From: Hemileia vastatrix
Taxonomy: Eukaryota; Basidiomycota; Pucciniomycetes; Pucciniales; Zaghouaniaceae
Assembly: GCA_030280995.1 (NCBI GenBank)
Contig: JASXTE010000008.1
Span: 13,431,212 to 13,495,211, forward strand
Length of the DNA stretch: 64,000 nt
Reading direction: 5' to 3'
The notes under the pieces were generated by a model, which saw only the letters and a list, made by a program, of their open reading frames with translations, was not told the origin of the DNA and ran no database searches. The translations under genes were made by a program, and so were the position numbers. This document shows, in pieces, positions 43,483 through 54,000 of this stretch. The number at the start of each line of letters is the position of its first letter. The first letter of the stretch is position 1.

Positions 43483-44083
43483 ATACTTATTTAGTTATTC
43501 ATTATATTAATTACTTTTTTTGGAACTTTAAGATGGGAAAGTTGTTAACTTATTCACGGGATTAATTTGGTGTTTCATTGTTTCCCCTCACATTGTATGT
43601 TTTAATTAATTTCCTTTGATCTTTTGTTTCACATTACCATTACTCTTGTATATACATTTGAAGCGCCTCAGAAGTATCCTTGTCTATAAAATGGGCTTGG
43701 AATTTCTCTTTGTAGATCATCACTTACATTACACACATTTTAAATATTACAATACATTATTATTATTTTTTTATCAGTATCACAAATATATATAAATAAT
43801 CAATAAATAATATAAGTTTGCTTTAATTTTATTAATAATAATATTTGTTAGCCACTCAGAGAAATATCTACTTACTTAATTAAATATTAATCTATAAATC
43901 AGTCAATACTGTTGTGTCATTCCTCATTAACTGTAATTGCATCTCTCTCATTTTTTTATAATTGTTTTATAAATTTTTTTGTTTCATTTTTTCTCCTCCT
44001 ATTGTTAATATCTCTTTATTTCTTCCTTTTTCCCCATTCCATTTCATCTTCTTTTCATCCTTCTTCTAGACAACCAGCCAAAA
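43483..44083 (+). repeat. Element 1 3' LTR, second part
   Basis: Resumes ATACTTATTTAGTTATTC after the GTATC target copy and matches 15090-15689 of the 5' LTR, including the promoter-like TTGTCTATAAAATGGGC (~43679). It ends in CTAGACAACCAGCCAAAA, slightly altered from the 5' copy. Confidence 0.88.
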
Positions 44084-44833
44084 AAAAAATTATATTTAAC
44101 AATAAAATGGATATAGAAAAGTAAAAATTGAGATGATTAAATGGTAAGTGAATAAATAAATTTAATATAAAAGTTTAAAATTACACTGGCAAAGGGAAAG
44201 GCAGATAAGTAAGAAGTTTGAAAATGTTAAAAATGTGACATTAAAGTATAAAATGATGATGGAAAAAGGGAAGGTGAGATGAATGAAGAAATAGAAAATG
44301 ATAAAACCTTATATTTGAGTAAAAATTTAAAATGGAAAAGTGGGACTAAAGATGCTTAAAAATTTATCAAATTACAAAATGTGATATTTCAGTATTAGAT
44401 TGTGATGGAAGAGTGAAGAATAGGATGAGTAAAAAGTGAGTGAAAGATGAAATCTCATTTTTGAGAATAAAACTGTGATAGGAAATTGAAAAATTATATG
44501 GGAAAAAATCTAGTAGATTATGAAATGATATATCTAAATATAAACATTCAAAGGAAATGTTTCAATTGAGGAAATAAATAAGTCAAAAAATGATGAAATG
44601 TGTAATCTGAGTAAAAAATTTTAGTTAAAATGCGGTAATTAAGAAACTTTATCAAGATGAAGTATAGTTAAAATGTGGCATGAAAGGGATAAATGGCTAG
44701 AAAATGAAAAAAATTCCTAAATGGAGATGGAGAAAAACTTACTGTTTTATTTTTTGTCAAATAGATCATTCACTGAAGACTTGTATGAAGGCCCCTCATT
44801 CCTCATTTTTTGTGGTTCATTATCAGTATTTGC
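44084..44833. repeat. Degenerate tandem repeat, units of roughly 115-145 bp
   Basis: A recurring pattern of (GATGAAAT, T-rich, GAGTAAAAATTT) is seen near 44301, 44447 and 44590, and more weakly near 44705. Between these, motifs such as AAATGTGATATTTCAGTATT alternate. Similar sequence lies left of element 1 (~14290-14420). The units are strongly diverged. The open frame at 44721-44942 runs into the next LTR and is not a gene. Confidence 0.5.
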
Positions 44834-46689
44834 TGTTTGTCTAGAGGAAAGAGGAAAAGAGGAGGGAGAAGAAGAAGAAGAAGAAGAAGAAGATAAAATT
44901 AAAATGAAGAAAAGATTTATGAGATTTAAATGGAAAGGATGACAACAATGGTAACAACAATAAACTACTGGGGAATTTTATGGGATGCCAGTAGATAAGT
45001 TTTATTTCTCTCTGCTTAAATACCAAATACTAATACTAAAACACTCTTAAAGCAACCTTTAATGTATATGTATCTTTTAATTTCTAGAGGGAAAAACACC
45101 ACAATAAAAATAATAAATATTTATATATTAGTAACTATTAGTAGTTTGTTAATGAGATAAATAATGTAAGAAATGGAGCCATAAAGGATTACCCAATACC
45201 TTTATATAGGAAAAGGGCCCTCTGAAGGGCCACAATTATGTATTTACAATTTGAGAATAAGATAAAACAAAAATAGAAATAAGTGTAACAGGAATATAAA
45301 ACTAAAATGAAAAAATTTATTAAAACATGAGTAAGAGCCAAATTTTTCACAAATTAAATCCAAAAATTGTAATAAAATTAAGTGGGACATTTAATTAGTT
45401 TGAAATAGAGGCATTTAATTATTTTAATTTAAAACAGGTTTCAAAATTATTTAAATAATAATCAGTTTAAGTGAAACACAAAAATTATACTTTTTTGATG
45501 CAATGAATTAATTTAATATATCAATTAAGTATAAAACAGGAGCAATTAACTAATTTAAACTAATTTATTAGTATAATAATGATTTTAATTTAAACAAGTA
45601 AATATTATAATGAAATCACTAATTTTGAGAGAAAAACATTAATAATTTATTAAATAAAGTGTTTCAAATTGTTTAATTACTTGGATGAAACTATTGTGAA
45701 TCAAAAAGTTTACAAATATTTATGTATTGTAAGATAAGAGATTCATTTACTTAATATATATAATTAATTTAATTATTAATTGCATTATAATTTAATGTTA
45801 TTACTTATAATTAAAATATAAATATGTAATTAGTTATTTGTAAATTTATATTTTTTAATTACATAAAAAAGAGATCATATATGATAGAATATAATGTATT
45901 ATATTCTTTTTTAATTGTATATACAGTTTATATATTAATAAAATATATATAACACTTACTTTAATTATATTAATATAATTTTATTATTCAATATAATATT
46001 AATGAAATTTTCACATCCAAAACATGCATCATAATTTGATTGTATTTTAAGGAAGCTAACTATGATGAGATAATCATCCTTTTTTAACTGACCTGACTTT
46101 GATTTTTCAGGTGTGGGGCTTGCTTTACGAGAAGACTTTTGTGACAAAGAAGATTTTTGATTTACCTTTTGAGATTTGGAATGTCTGGGAGGCATTATAA
46201 AACTGGTACATAACAAGAAAAGAGATTAAGAGGTAGAAGAAATAAGTAAAAAAGAATGTAAACATGCCTGGTCAAAACGTTGTAATAAAATGTTGAAAAT
46301 GTTAGGAAGGGGTGTGTGCCAAGGATTGATGGATAGGGAGCAAGGAAGGTCAGTGTGTCACATGTGACAGGGATGGGGTAAGAAAGGAAGGGATGTTGTG
46401 GCCAACATGTTTTTGTGAAAAAAAATGGGAAAAAAGTGCTGATTTGAGGTCATAACTGACACCCTTTTTTGAAATAAGTGACTTTTTTTCATAATTTAAG
46501 TGCTGATTTGGTTTGAAATATGCACTTAAGTTAAGTGCAGATTTTCCAGAACTGAAACCCAATATTATTATAATTTATTATTAAATATAATATTAATTTG
46601 TATAAAAAATATGCTTACATTTTTACTCTCTTTTATGACCGATAGTTTAACATAGAATTTACTGGACTTATGTCACAGCTTGGCTGGCA
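44834..46689 (-). repeat. Element 4 3' LTR, enlarged by a transposon relic
   Basis: Plus-strand ends are TGTTTGTCTAGAGGAAAG and GCTTGGCTGGCA, with the purine-tract inverse CTCCCTTATTCTAAAA following. The inverse promoter TACCTTTATATAGGAAAAGG is near 45196-45215. Without the relic (46005-46560) it is about 1.3 kb, the usual LTR size here. Confidence 0.78.
46005..46560 (-). pseudogene. Harbinger-type element relic with start of the Myb/SANT-like gene
   Basis: 46120-46560 closely matches 9010-10110 of the element at 6593-10118, minus the tandem units. It includes the degenerate terminus (AGTGCAGATTTTCCAGAACT, then GAAACCC). The minus frame from ATG 46195 reads MPPRHSKSQKVNQKSSLSQK, then a basic stretch ending SKSGQLKKDDYLIIVSFLKI, then QSNYDACFG near 46025. 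The last part resembles the start of the SANT-like domain (D-D-Y-x-x-L-I-x-x-L...N-Y-x-x-L-F-G) that the other copy has lost. The frame then runs on into LTR sequence. No transposase remains. Confidence 0.7.
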
Positions 46690-46714
46690 CTCCCTTATTC
46701 TAAAAAAACAAGAA

Positions 46715-48825
46715 AAAAATGATAAATTATTTTCTTTTCATACCTTTTCCTAAGAGTAGAAATGTTGGAAATTTATTTTCCAGGTGTCCATCTATCATTC
46801 TCAGATGATTTATTATTATATCTTAATAAATATTCAGTACCTTTTTCAGAATTTATAATTCTATCATTGGGAATATTATTAATTTCTGCAGTTTCTGTGA
46901 CTTCCTGAGGATTTTTCATAGGTCTTCCTTTTCTTTTAGGAAATAATTTACTGTTGGAAGCATAAAGTTTAATTTGTGAAATATGGAAAACAGGATGTTT
47001 TCCGTAAAATGGATAATAAAATACTACTTTTACTGCATAATAAACAGCCATTCTTTCAAAAACAAATGGTCTTACAAAAGGATCTTTTAATTTGTTATTT
47101 CCCTGTAAATTGGAATGGATGGTAGATATTATTACTTAATAACCCTTTTTAAATGTATGTTATTTATGGGATCTATACAATCTTTTCTTTTAATATTCTA
47201 ATTATTTATTAATACAGAGATGAGCATGTTTTCTGTGTATTTGTTGCATTTGCATAAAAGATTTTAAACTAGGATGTAGTTCCAACTTTGGTCACTTATT
47301 ATTGTGAATTTGAGTAGCATTGTTTGGTAAATAACCTAGCCAGAGCTCAAAAGGCTTTCTCTCAGTGAAAGGTGTAAAGTGCTAATATAAGCAAATTCAA
47401 GACCTGGTAATAGAGTATCCCAGTCATGTGTAAGTCTGACATTATATTTATATTCTAATCCAAAGAAAAAATACTGTCTAATTTTATGCTCCAGAGTTTG
47501 AATCATTCTTTCTGCTAGACCCCCATTTTGGGGATGGTGAGCATTATATAATAGCAACTCACAGCCACATATAACCATCAAAAGTATCCAAAATTTAGAT
47601 GTAAAATTGGGCTCTCTTACAGAGATAATGGCTTTTGGGAATCCAAAAAATATTTAACATGTATGACCACCATAAGAAAGCTATATCTTTGGTGGAAACA
47701 TCCTTATGGGTGGGAATAAATTTGCACATTTTTGTGAATATATCAACTATTACCCAACAAGAATTATAACTTTCTTTACCTTCTACAGGAAGACCAATGA
47801 CAAACTCCATATTAATGATTGGCCATGGAGCATCAGTTGCTTCAAAAATTTTCATTAATCCTGCTCTTTTACTTATTAAACTTTTAAATTTTTGCTAATA
47901 ATCACATGATTCAACATACAATTTTGTGTCTTTAGACATATTAGCCCACCATGCAGTGTTTTAAATTCTGAAAATGGTTTTTCTAGATCAAAATGACCTG
48001 CCAATATGTCATGAAAAAGTTTTAAGATGATTTCTTACATGGAAGGAGGATTCTAAATGAAATTAGTAAGTATTTTTCTGTAATAAATATAACCATCATC
48101 AATGGAAAATTTTCCTTTGTTTAAATAAATTTGGTAATTTTGAGGGAGAGTTTATATCAAATTTTGAATTAAATTATTCTTTGGATCATGTAAGATTGTA
48201 AATCATTTATTTAAATCAGAATCTTTTTCATATTAATCCAGAATTAATTATTTGTCCATATTAACTTTATATATACCATAAATATGAATTTTATTGTCTT
48301 CAGGTACATAAGCTGTATTGGAATTATCATTTGGAAGAGGTAATATTGACAGCATATCCACATTGGAATGAACATTTCCAGCCCTGTGAATTATTTTCAT
48401 TCTGCCCCTGTACTCTTGGACAGCTAGTTTTCACCTAAGTGTATGGCTTTTGGGTGTTTTTAGGTTTAAGAGGGATTTCACTGCACTACAATCAGTAAAC
48501 AATTTAAATTTTTGGTCATCCTGGTAATAAAGAAGCTTCTCCAAGGCTCATAAAACTGCTTAAAACTGTAATTGAGTGTAACCATATTTCAATTCACTAT
48601 TTCTTAAGGTCCTTGAAATATAACAAATAAGTATTCTGAATTTTTATCATTAATAATTTGTTTCTGGTTAAGAGAAGCTCCTAGTCCAGAAAAACTTGTA
48701 TCTGTGTGGAGTAAGAAAGGTTTATTGAAACCTGGAAAAGCCAGGATTGGGGCTGTCATTAAATATTTTTTCAAAGTATTAAAGGATTTTTGTGTTTCAT
48801 CATTCCAGATAAAATGCACATCTTT
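46715..48825 (-). pseudogene. Element 4 pol fragment: RNase H, integrase, chromodomain
   Basis: From 48825 downwards: RNase H start (WNDETQKSFNTLKKYLMTAP, then LHTDTSFSGLGASL), zinc finger remains (~47990), integrase core (MEFVIGLPVEGKESYNSCWV at ~47810; HHPQNGGLAERMIQTLE at ~47540-47490), and a chromodomain-like C-terminus (EINNIPNDRIINSEKGTEYL, ~46880). All parts are broken by stops and frameshifts. Gag, protease and reverse transcriptase are not in the window. Confidence 0.82.
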
Positions 48826-50001
48826 TGTCAGCCTAGATATCCCTAGAACTGAGTATTTCTTATGCTTAAAATAAGATAACCTTAAGTAAATTAAGCTTAT
48901 ATCTTAAAAATAAGGTTAAAATAATAATATACATTATTATATTATATATATATATAATTATTATTCTATTATATAACTTATAGTAGTTTAAATAGCTTAT
49001 CCATAGCCTAATAATACTTATTAAGGTGTTAATGGAGTCATAATATACTTATCTTAAGTGATATGAAGTAATTATTGACATACATAAGCTTATATGTATA
49101 CATAAATCTCATATTCAGTGGAATATGCAGTATATTATGTATATTTAGGTATAAAAGTGGGTTTTAGCCCCTTAATAGCCTATAACCTTTGATTTTCTGC
49201 TTATTTTATGTCATATGGACGAAATCAGTGGACTCACAACGCCTACAGAAGCATAGACACCTATATCAGGCGCATATACCCAGTTTGGACAACTTAATTT
49301 ACTTCCTTGGATGGTTATTCACGGATTTATGGGTTGAAAGGACATTTCTGGGTTAATGTGGATGCTTGGTAATGTTATTGGGGGCTTGGATATTTTATTT
49401 GTTTCTTTATATGCTTTTGGTTTCATTAAATCTCTTTTTGATTGTTTATTTTACCTGTTTCTTTATGGTATCCGCTTTTATCTGGATTTTCTATTTGTGG
49501 TATAGATCTGTGGTATCATTAATAGTGATGGAGGGTCCTTACTGGAGGTCTGGGTGTTGAAACTGCTTGAATTAGACGCCATGGGGAGGTGATGGGCCCT
49601 CACAGTGCTTTAATTGCCGGGGATAGCAGTGACATTATCTGGATTAAAGGTCTGTGCACTCCAGTGGATTTGGGTATAAGTAAGGAGGGATTTTGATGGT
49701 TATTTATCATCATTAAACTACTACAATTCAAACAAACACTACTATACAATTATTAGAATTCAGAAATATATTATAAATCCATTATAAATTGATATTATCT
49801 TTATATAAGCTATAACTATATTTTATTCATCTATTTTCCACCACTAGCACGCATTAAAATCAAAGTATTGTGAGTTTTATTTGAGTATAACTATTTTATG
49901 AGTCTTCCCCTGAGGTTTAATCTCTAAATCATTTATCAATAAGTAGTAGGACCATAAATAAACACTATTGTATCATACTTATATACTAGAATATACTGAC
50001 A
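48826..50001 (+). repeat. Element 5 5' LTR
   Basis: 1176 bp, TGTCAGCC...ATACTGACA, with a TA-rich stretch at 48920-48970. The open frame at 49366-49560 is hydrophobic and low-complexity, and I do not call it a gene. Confidence 0.85.
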
Positions 50002-50512
50002 ATTGGGGGTCTTTCCTTATATTTTACTTATTATTTAGTATAAGCCTTGGGACATGATTTTTTACTTTAGTACAGCTCAAAATAACCAAATATTTGGGTC
50101 TGCTGCATATTAGTGGGTCATCATAACTCAGTAATTGCGGAAAAGAGCCCTTAAAATAATTTTACTAATTTTTTATCATAAAAATTAGGTATTTACAGTA
50201 GTAACTGTACCCAATATAAACCCAATTTCACTTAGTATTTGGACACCAATATAACACCCAATTAAATTGGTATTTGATTAAAGCTTGGTTAGCTACTTAT
50301 TCACCCTTATAAAGGTCTAGTTGAACTTATTATTATATTTTTAACAGATTTTTTTGAATTTTCTTATAATTTATTTAAATAAATAAAGATATAAATTCAG
50401 GGTAAGCTCCATTGCTTTTTTTTTAGTAATATCATTGCTAATATCTTTTGTCTACTAATTCAATAGAGTTTTTTACTTTTTTTAGACGTAAAATATTTTC
50501 ATTTTTAACAAT
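50002..50512 (+). promoter_or_regulatory. Element 5 leader
   Basis: ATTGGGGGTCTTTCC stands at the primer-binding position, as in the other elements. The rest shares no obvious blocks with the other leaders (no GCACGGACCACCTAG). No gene. Confidence 0.55.
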
Positions 50513-51059
50513 ATGAGTTCTCCCCAGGATAGTGTAAGTGAAAATACTGCTTATAATACCAGGTCTAAAGCTAACAAAAACTTTCCAGGAAATCACCATG
50601 GAGGGTCAACAATACCCCCAGGCAGAAAGCATGAGTAGAGAGGAAAAGGACGCCCTCTTAAAAAAGATACCTATAAAAAAGACGTCTCCTCCTCTTCAGG
50701 ATCAACTGTACCACCTGGCCAAAAAGGTTCTGAATTTGGAAGAATCCAAATCACTCATTTTCAAAGAGGTAGAGCAATTGCAAAACAATTGCAAGGTAGG
50801 GTTTCAACAGATGAATCATGCATTGGCAGAGTTAAAGGGAGGCCAGCCCAGTCAGCCAAATCAGCAACCCCCTACCCAAGGCAGGTCAACTCACTCCCAG
50901 GAGAAAATCCTGGTAGACAAATGGAAATGGGACTGGTTTCACCAACAGTGGACCAGCCACAATTGCAAAAGGGATCCACCATCTCATCTGACTTCCTCAG
51001 CTCACCCTTACAAATGAAAAAAGCGCCAAAAATCAGGACTGGCATCTATCCCATGGTAA
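50513..51059 (+). pseudogene. Element 5 ORF1 (coiled-coil/W-K-W-D protein)
   Basis: Predicted exon 1 is 50513-50533 (MSSPQDS), intron 50534-50588 (GTAAGTG...TTCCAG, 55 bp), exon 2 50589-51059. Splicing gives MSSPQDS then EITMEGQQYPQAESMSREEK, parallel to the exon junction of element 2 (DVEMTGN). A coil follows (KKVLNLEESKSLIFKEVEQL), a Gln/Pro-rich linker, DKWKWDWFHQQWTSHN and HPYK. A TGA at 51015-51017 interrupts the end, after which KKRQKSGLASIPW runs to TAA at 51057. This diverged copy is the best evidence for which frame is coding and where the intron lies. Confidence 0.62.
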
Positions 51060-54000
51060 GTAGATTACCCTCTCAGATTGAACATAATACTGATAATTAC
51101 AATAAAGGTAATTCTATTGATGTTAAATCTGTGCAAAAAATAGAGGAGGATTTATGAAATTTAGGTTTTAGAGTAGATACACCTGACTTGTCTTTTGTCC
51201 ACAATAACAGTACTATTTATAATGATAATATAGTTAACCCTCAGTTGCAACCACCTACTAGTGAGATGAGAAGTTCACAGGAGAGTGAGAGAATTGAAAA
51301 GGAGGACATGGAATATTTTAACAATAATCCAACTGTCAATAGAATTGTTTCAGCATTGTGGAATAGAATGACTGATTGTGAGGAACAGACAGTTAAGCTC
51401 ACTATTGATACAATTTCATCCTTGACATTAAACATTTCTCAATTAGAAACACGTAAAAAAGAATTAGAGAAAGAACATTTGTCTCTAACTCTTAAATATG
51501 ATTCATTGAGTAATAAATATAATGAACTTTCAAAAAAATTCTGTGAGTTAGAAAAATTATATGAAACACATTTATTGAAAACTGAATCAAGAACAAAGTT
51601 ATCTTTTTCCCAGACAAATCAAATTGTCTCTGAGTTGCTACAAAGATTAACTAAAGTTGAGATTGAAACTGCCAATCTACTAATGAACCAGGATAACCAT
51701 AAGTATAATAAATATAATAATAATCCCTTCATTGGCAAAAGTGAATCTCATTCCTTCCCTATACCACCACAATTAAAACCATCTGGTGGTAGTGTCAAAT
51801 CTGAAAATGTAAGTCACAAATCCGTGCTGGAGGAAATACAAGACCATTTATCAAAAGTGAATGAGTTGTTGAATTTACCCAAGATTAGTGAGATAAAATC
51901 CAATCAGAAAAACTGGCCTAAGATAGATCAGTACCCAACTTATGATGGGGATGCCAGCTCTGATTGGAAACATTTTATTCAAAGAATTGACAACTTGAAA
52001 TTGTCATATAAGTTACCAGATGAAGAAATAACATCAAAATTTATTTCTTTATTTAAGGATGTTGCTTTATTATGGTTTGAAGCTGTCTTGAGTGAGGGTA
52101 AAGATTACTCTTGGGCTGAATGGAAACAACTTATTGAAAAACAATTTGGAGGTTCTAAATTCAGGCTTACTCAGCAGAGACTTTATGAGAAGACTAGGTA
52201 TAATCAGTTGAATGGTGACCAACATATGGTATTTTTAATGAATTTAAATAAAATATTAAAAGCCATTGAGCCTCATATGGATTTTAACTTATGGAAAGAT
52301 AAGATAATATATAAATTACCTATATCTGTCAGAGATATTTTTGTAGCTAAAACATTAAATGTTATTGAATATTCTGATTTTATTAATATTTGCAATAAAA
52401 TATTATTAAACCATAAGTATTAATCAAAGTATTCCACTTATAAACAAAATGTTGAACCTGTAAAAATTCAGAATTCAAAAATACTTCAGGAGAAGCATAA
52501 AAAACCTACTGCACCTGTAGTACCTAAAAAGTATGAAACAAATAATTGTTATAAGTGTAACAAACCTTGGGTAAAATGTCACAAATGTGAGAAAAACATA
52601 AATATTGTTGAAAATCAACGTGAATCTGAAACTGAAACTGAAAAAAGTAAAGAATCAAGTGATTATGACAGCAATATCTCATATAGTGATGAAAATGAAG
52701 TCTGTATGTTGGAAGATGATTTGTCCATCTTTGAAAATCCAATATTAAATATGGACTCAAATGAATCTTTAATGAATTTTGAGGATGCTGAAATCATTAA
52801 GGATATACAAGCTGATAACTTTAGAATGACACCTATCACGGTTCCAGCTATCATTTCTGGTGAAAATGTTAATATAGTACTGGACACAGGAGCTGATGGT
52901 TCTGTTGTTTCCACTAATACATTACAGAAAATTGATAGTGAATATAATTCTAAGCTTGAACCACTTCAAAGTAAAAATTGGAGAGGTTTTGGATCAGTGC
53001 TACACCCCATTGGTAAATACAAAGCTGCTGTTTTCTTTAAACATCAACATGGTTATGTAAGTGTAACTTGTGACTTTGTAGTAATGGATAATACTAACTG
53101 TAGTAACTGTTTTATCATTGGAAATGATATTCTGACTAAATTTGGTGTAAAATTAGACCCTCCTAATAACAATTTTACAATTGGCATGAATGGTAAAAGG
53201 AAATTTAAAATAAATTCTTTTAACACAGTCTTACACATTGAGTCAGTAACAAATTCCCCATGTAAAGGAAGAGAATCCAATGAGATGGAACTTCTGGAAA
53301 CAGAAATTTCAAAAGCATCATTTGGCACTCAGATAAGTAAAACTGAGAAAGATAATATTTTGGAATTAATTAAAGCATTTCCAATGGCTTTTGAACATGG
53401 TACAAATGAATTTGGCTTGTAAAAAATCATGAAATGAAGATTAGTTTAACCTGTGATATGGATGATATTCCTGCTAGTCTTAAAAAGAAACCATACCCTG
53501 CTTCACCAATGAAGAGGAAAGACATAGAGGATAATATTAAGATGTTATTGAATATTAAAATTCTTGAGAAGGTTGAAACTACACCAAAATATTGTGTAAT
53601 ATCACCAGTGCTAATTTCTTATAAAGAAGATAAAGCAAGACTGTGCGGTGATTATAGAGCATTAAATAAATTTATAATAGATGATATTTATCCCTTGCCA
53701 AGGATTGCCTCTATACATGCTACCCTTAAAGGTGCTAAATATATAAGTTGCCTAGATGGAAATAAAGGGTACCATCAAATTACTGTTGAAAAGAATTCAC
53801 AGAACTTTTTGTTGATAACAACACACATGAGAATTTATAAGTATGTCAGAATGCCATTTGGACCAAAAAATGCTCTATCAGTATTTCAAACGTTAATGGA
53901 TATAACATTCCATAATGAAATGATTGAGCGATGGTTAATGGTATACATTGATGACATCATAGTGTTCTCTAAAACTTATGATGAACACTTAATCCATTAA

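Larger units (their letters stand above)
14424..44083 (+). mobile_element. Element 1: old Ty3/gypsy chromovirus hosting nested insertions
   Basis: 5' LTR 14424-15689, internal region 15690-24295, 3' LTR in two parts (24296-24942 and 43483-~44083) separated by element 3. The two 3' parts total about 1248 bp against 1266 bp for the 5' LTR, and the uninterrupted 5' copy reads ATGGTCTCATACTT exactly across the break. Its leader also carries a solo LTR (16099-16904). The coding region is littered with stops. The right end is approximate, because the terminal bases run into a poly-A stretch and no target duplication was found. Confidence 0.88.
44834..48825 (-). mobile_element. Element 4: Ty3/gypsy chromovirus, 3' part, broken by element 5
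   Basis: On the minus strand, the 3' LTR (46689-44834) follows the pol end (46715-48825). The element is cut at 48825 in its RNase H region by element 5. The remaining half should lie beyond position 64000. The LTR is enlarged by a DNA transposon relic. Confidence 0.83.

Noticed and set aside
53053..53328. Long minus-strand frames opposite the protease region (29890-30366, 60954-61430, 53053-53328)
   Set aside because: They recur because the coding strand is conserved; no independent start context or motif supports them.
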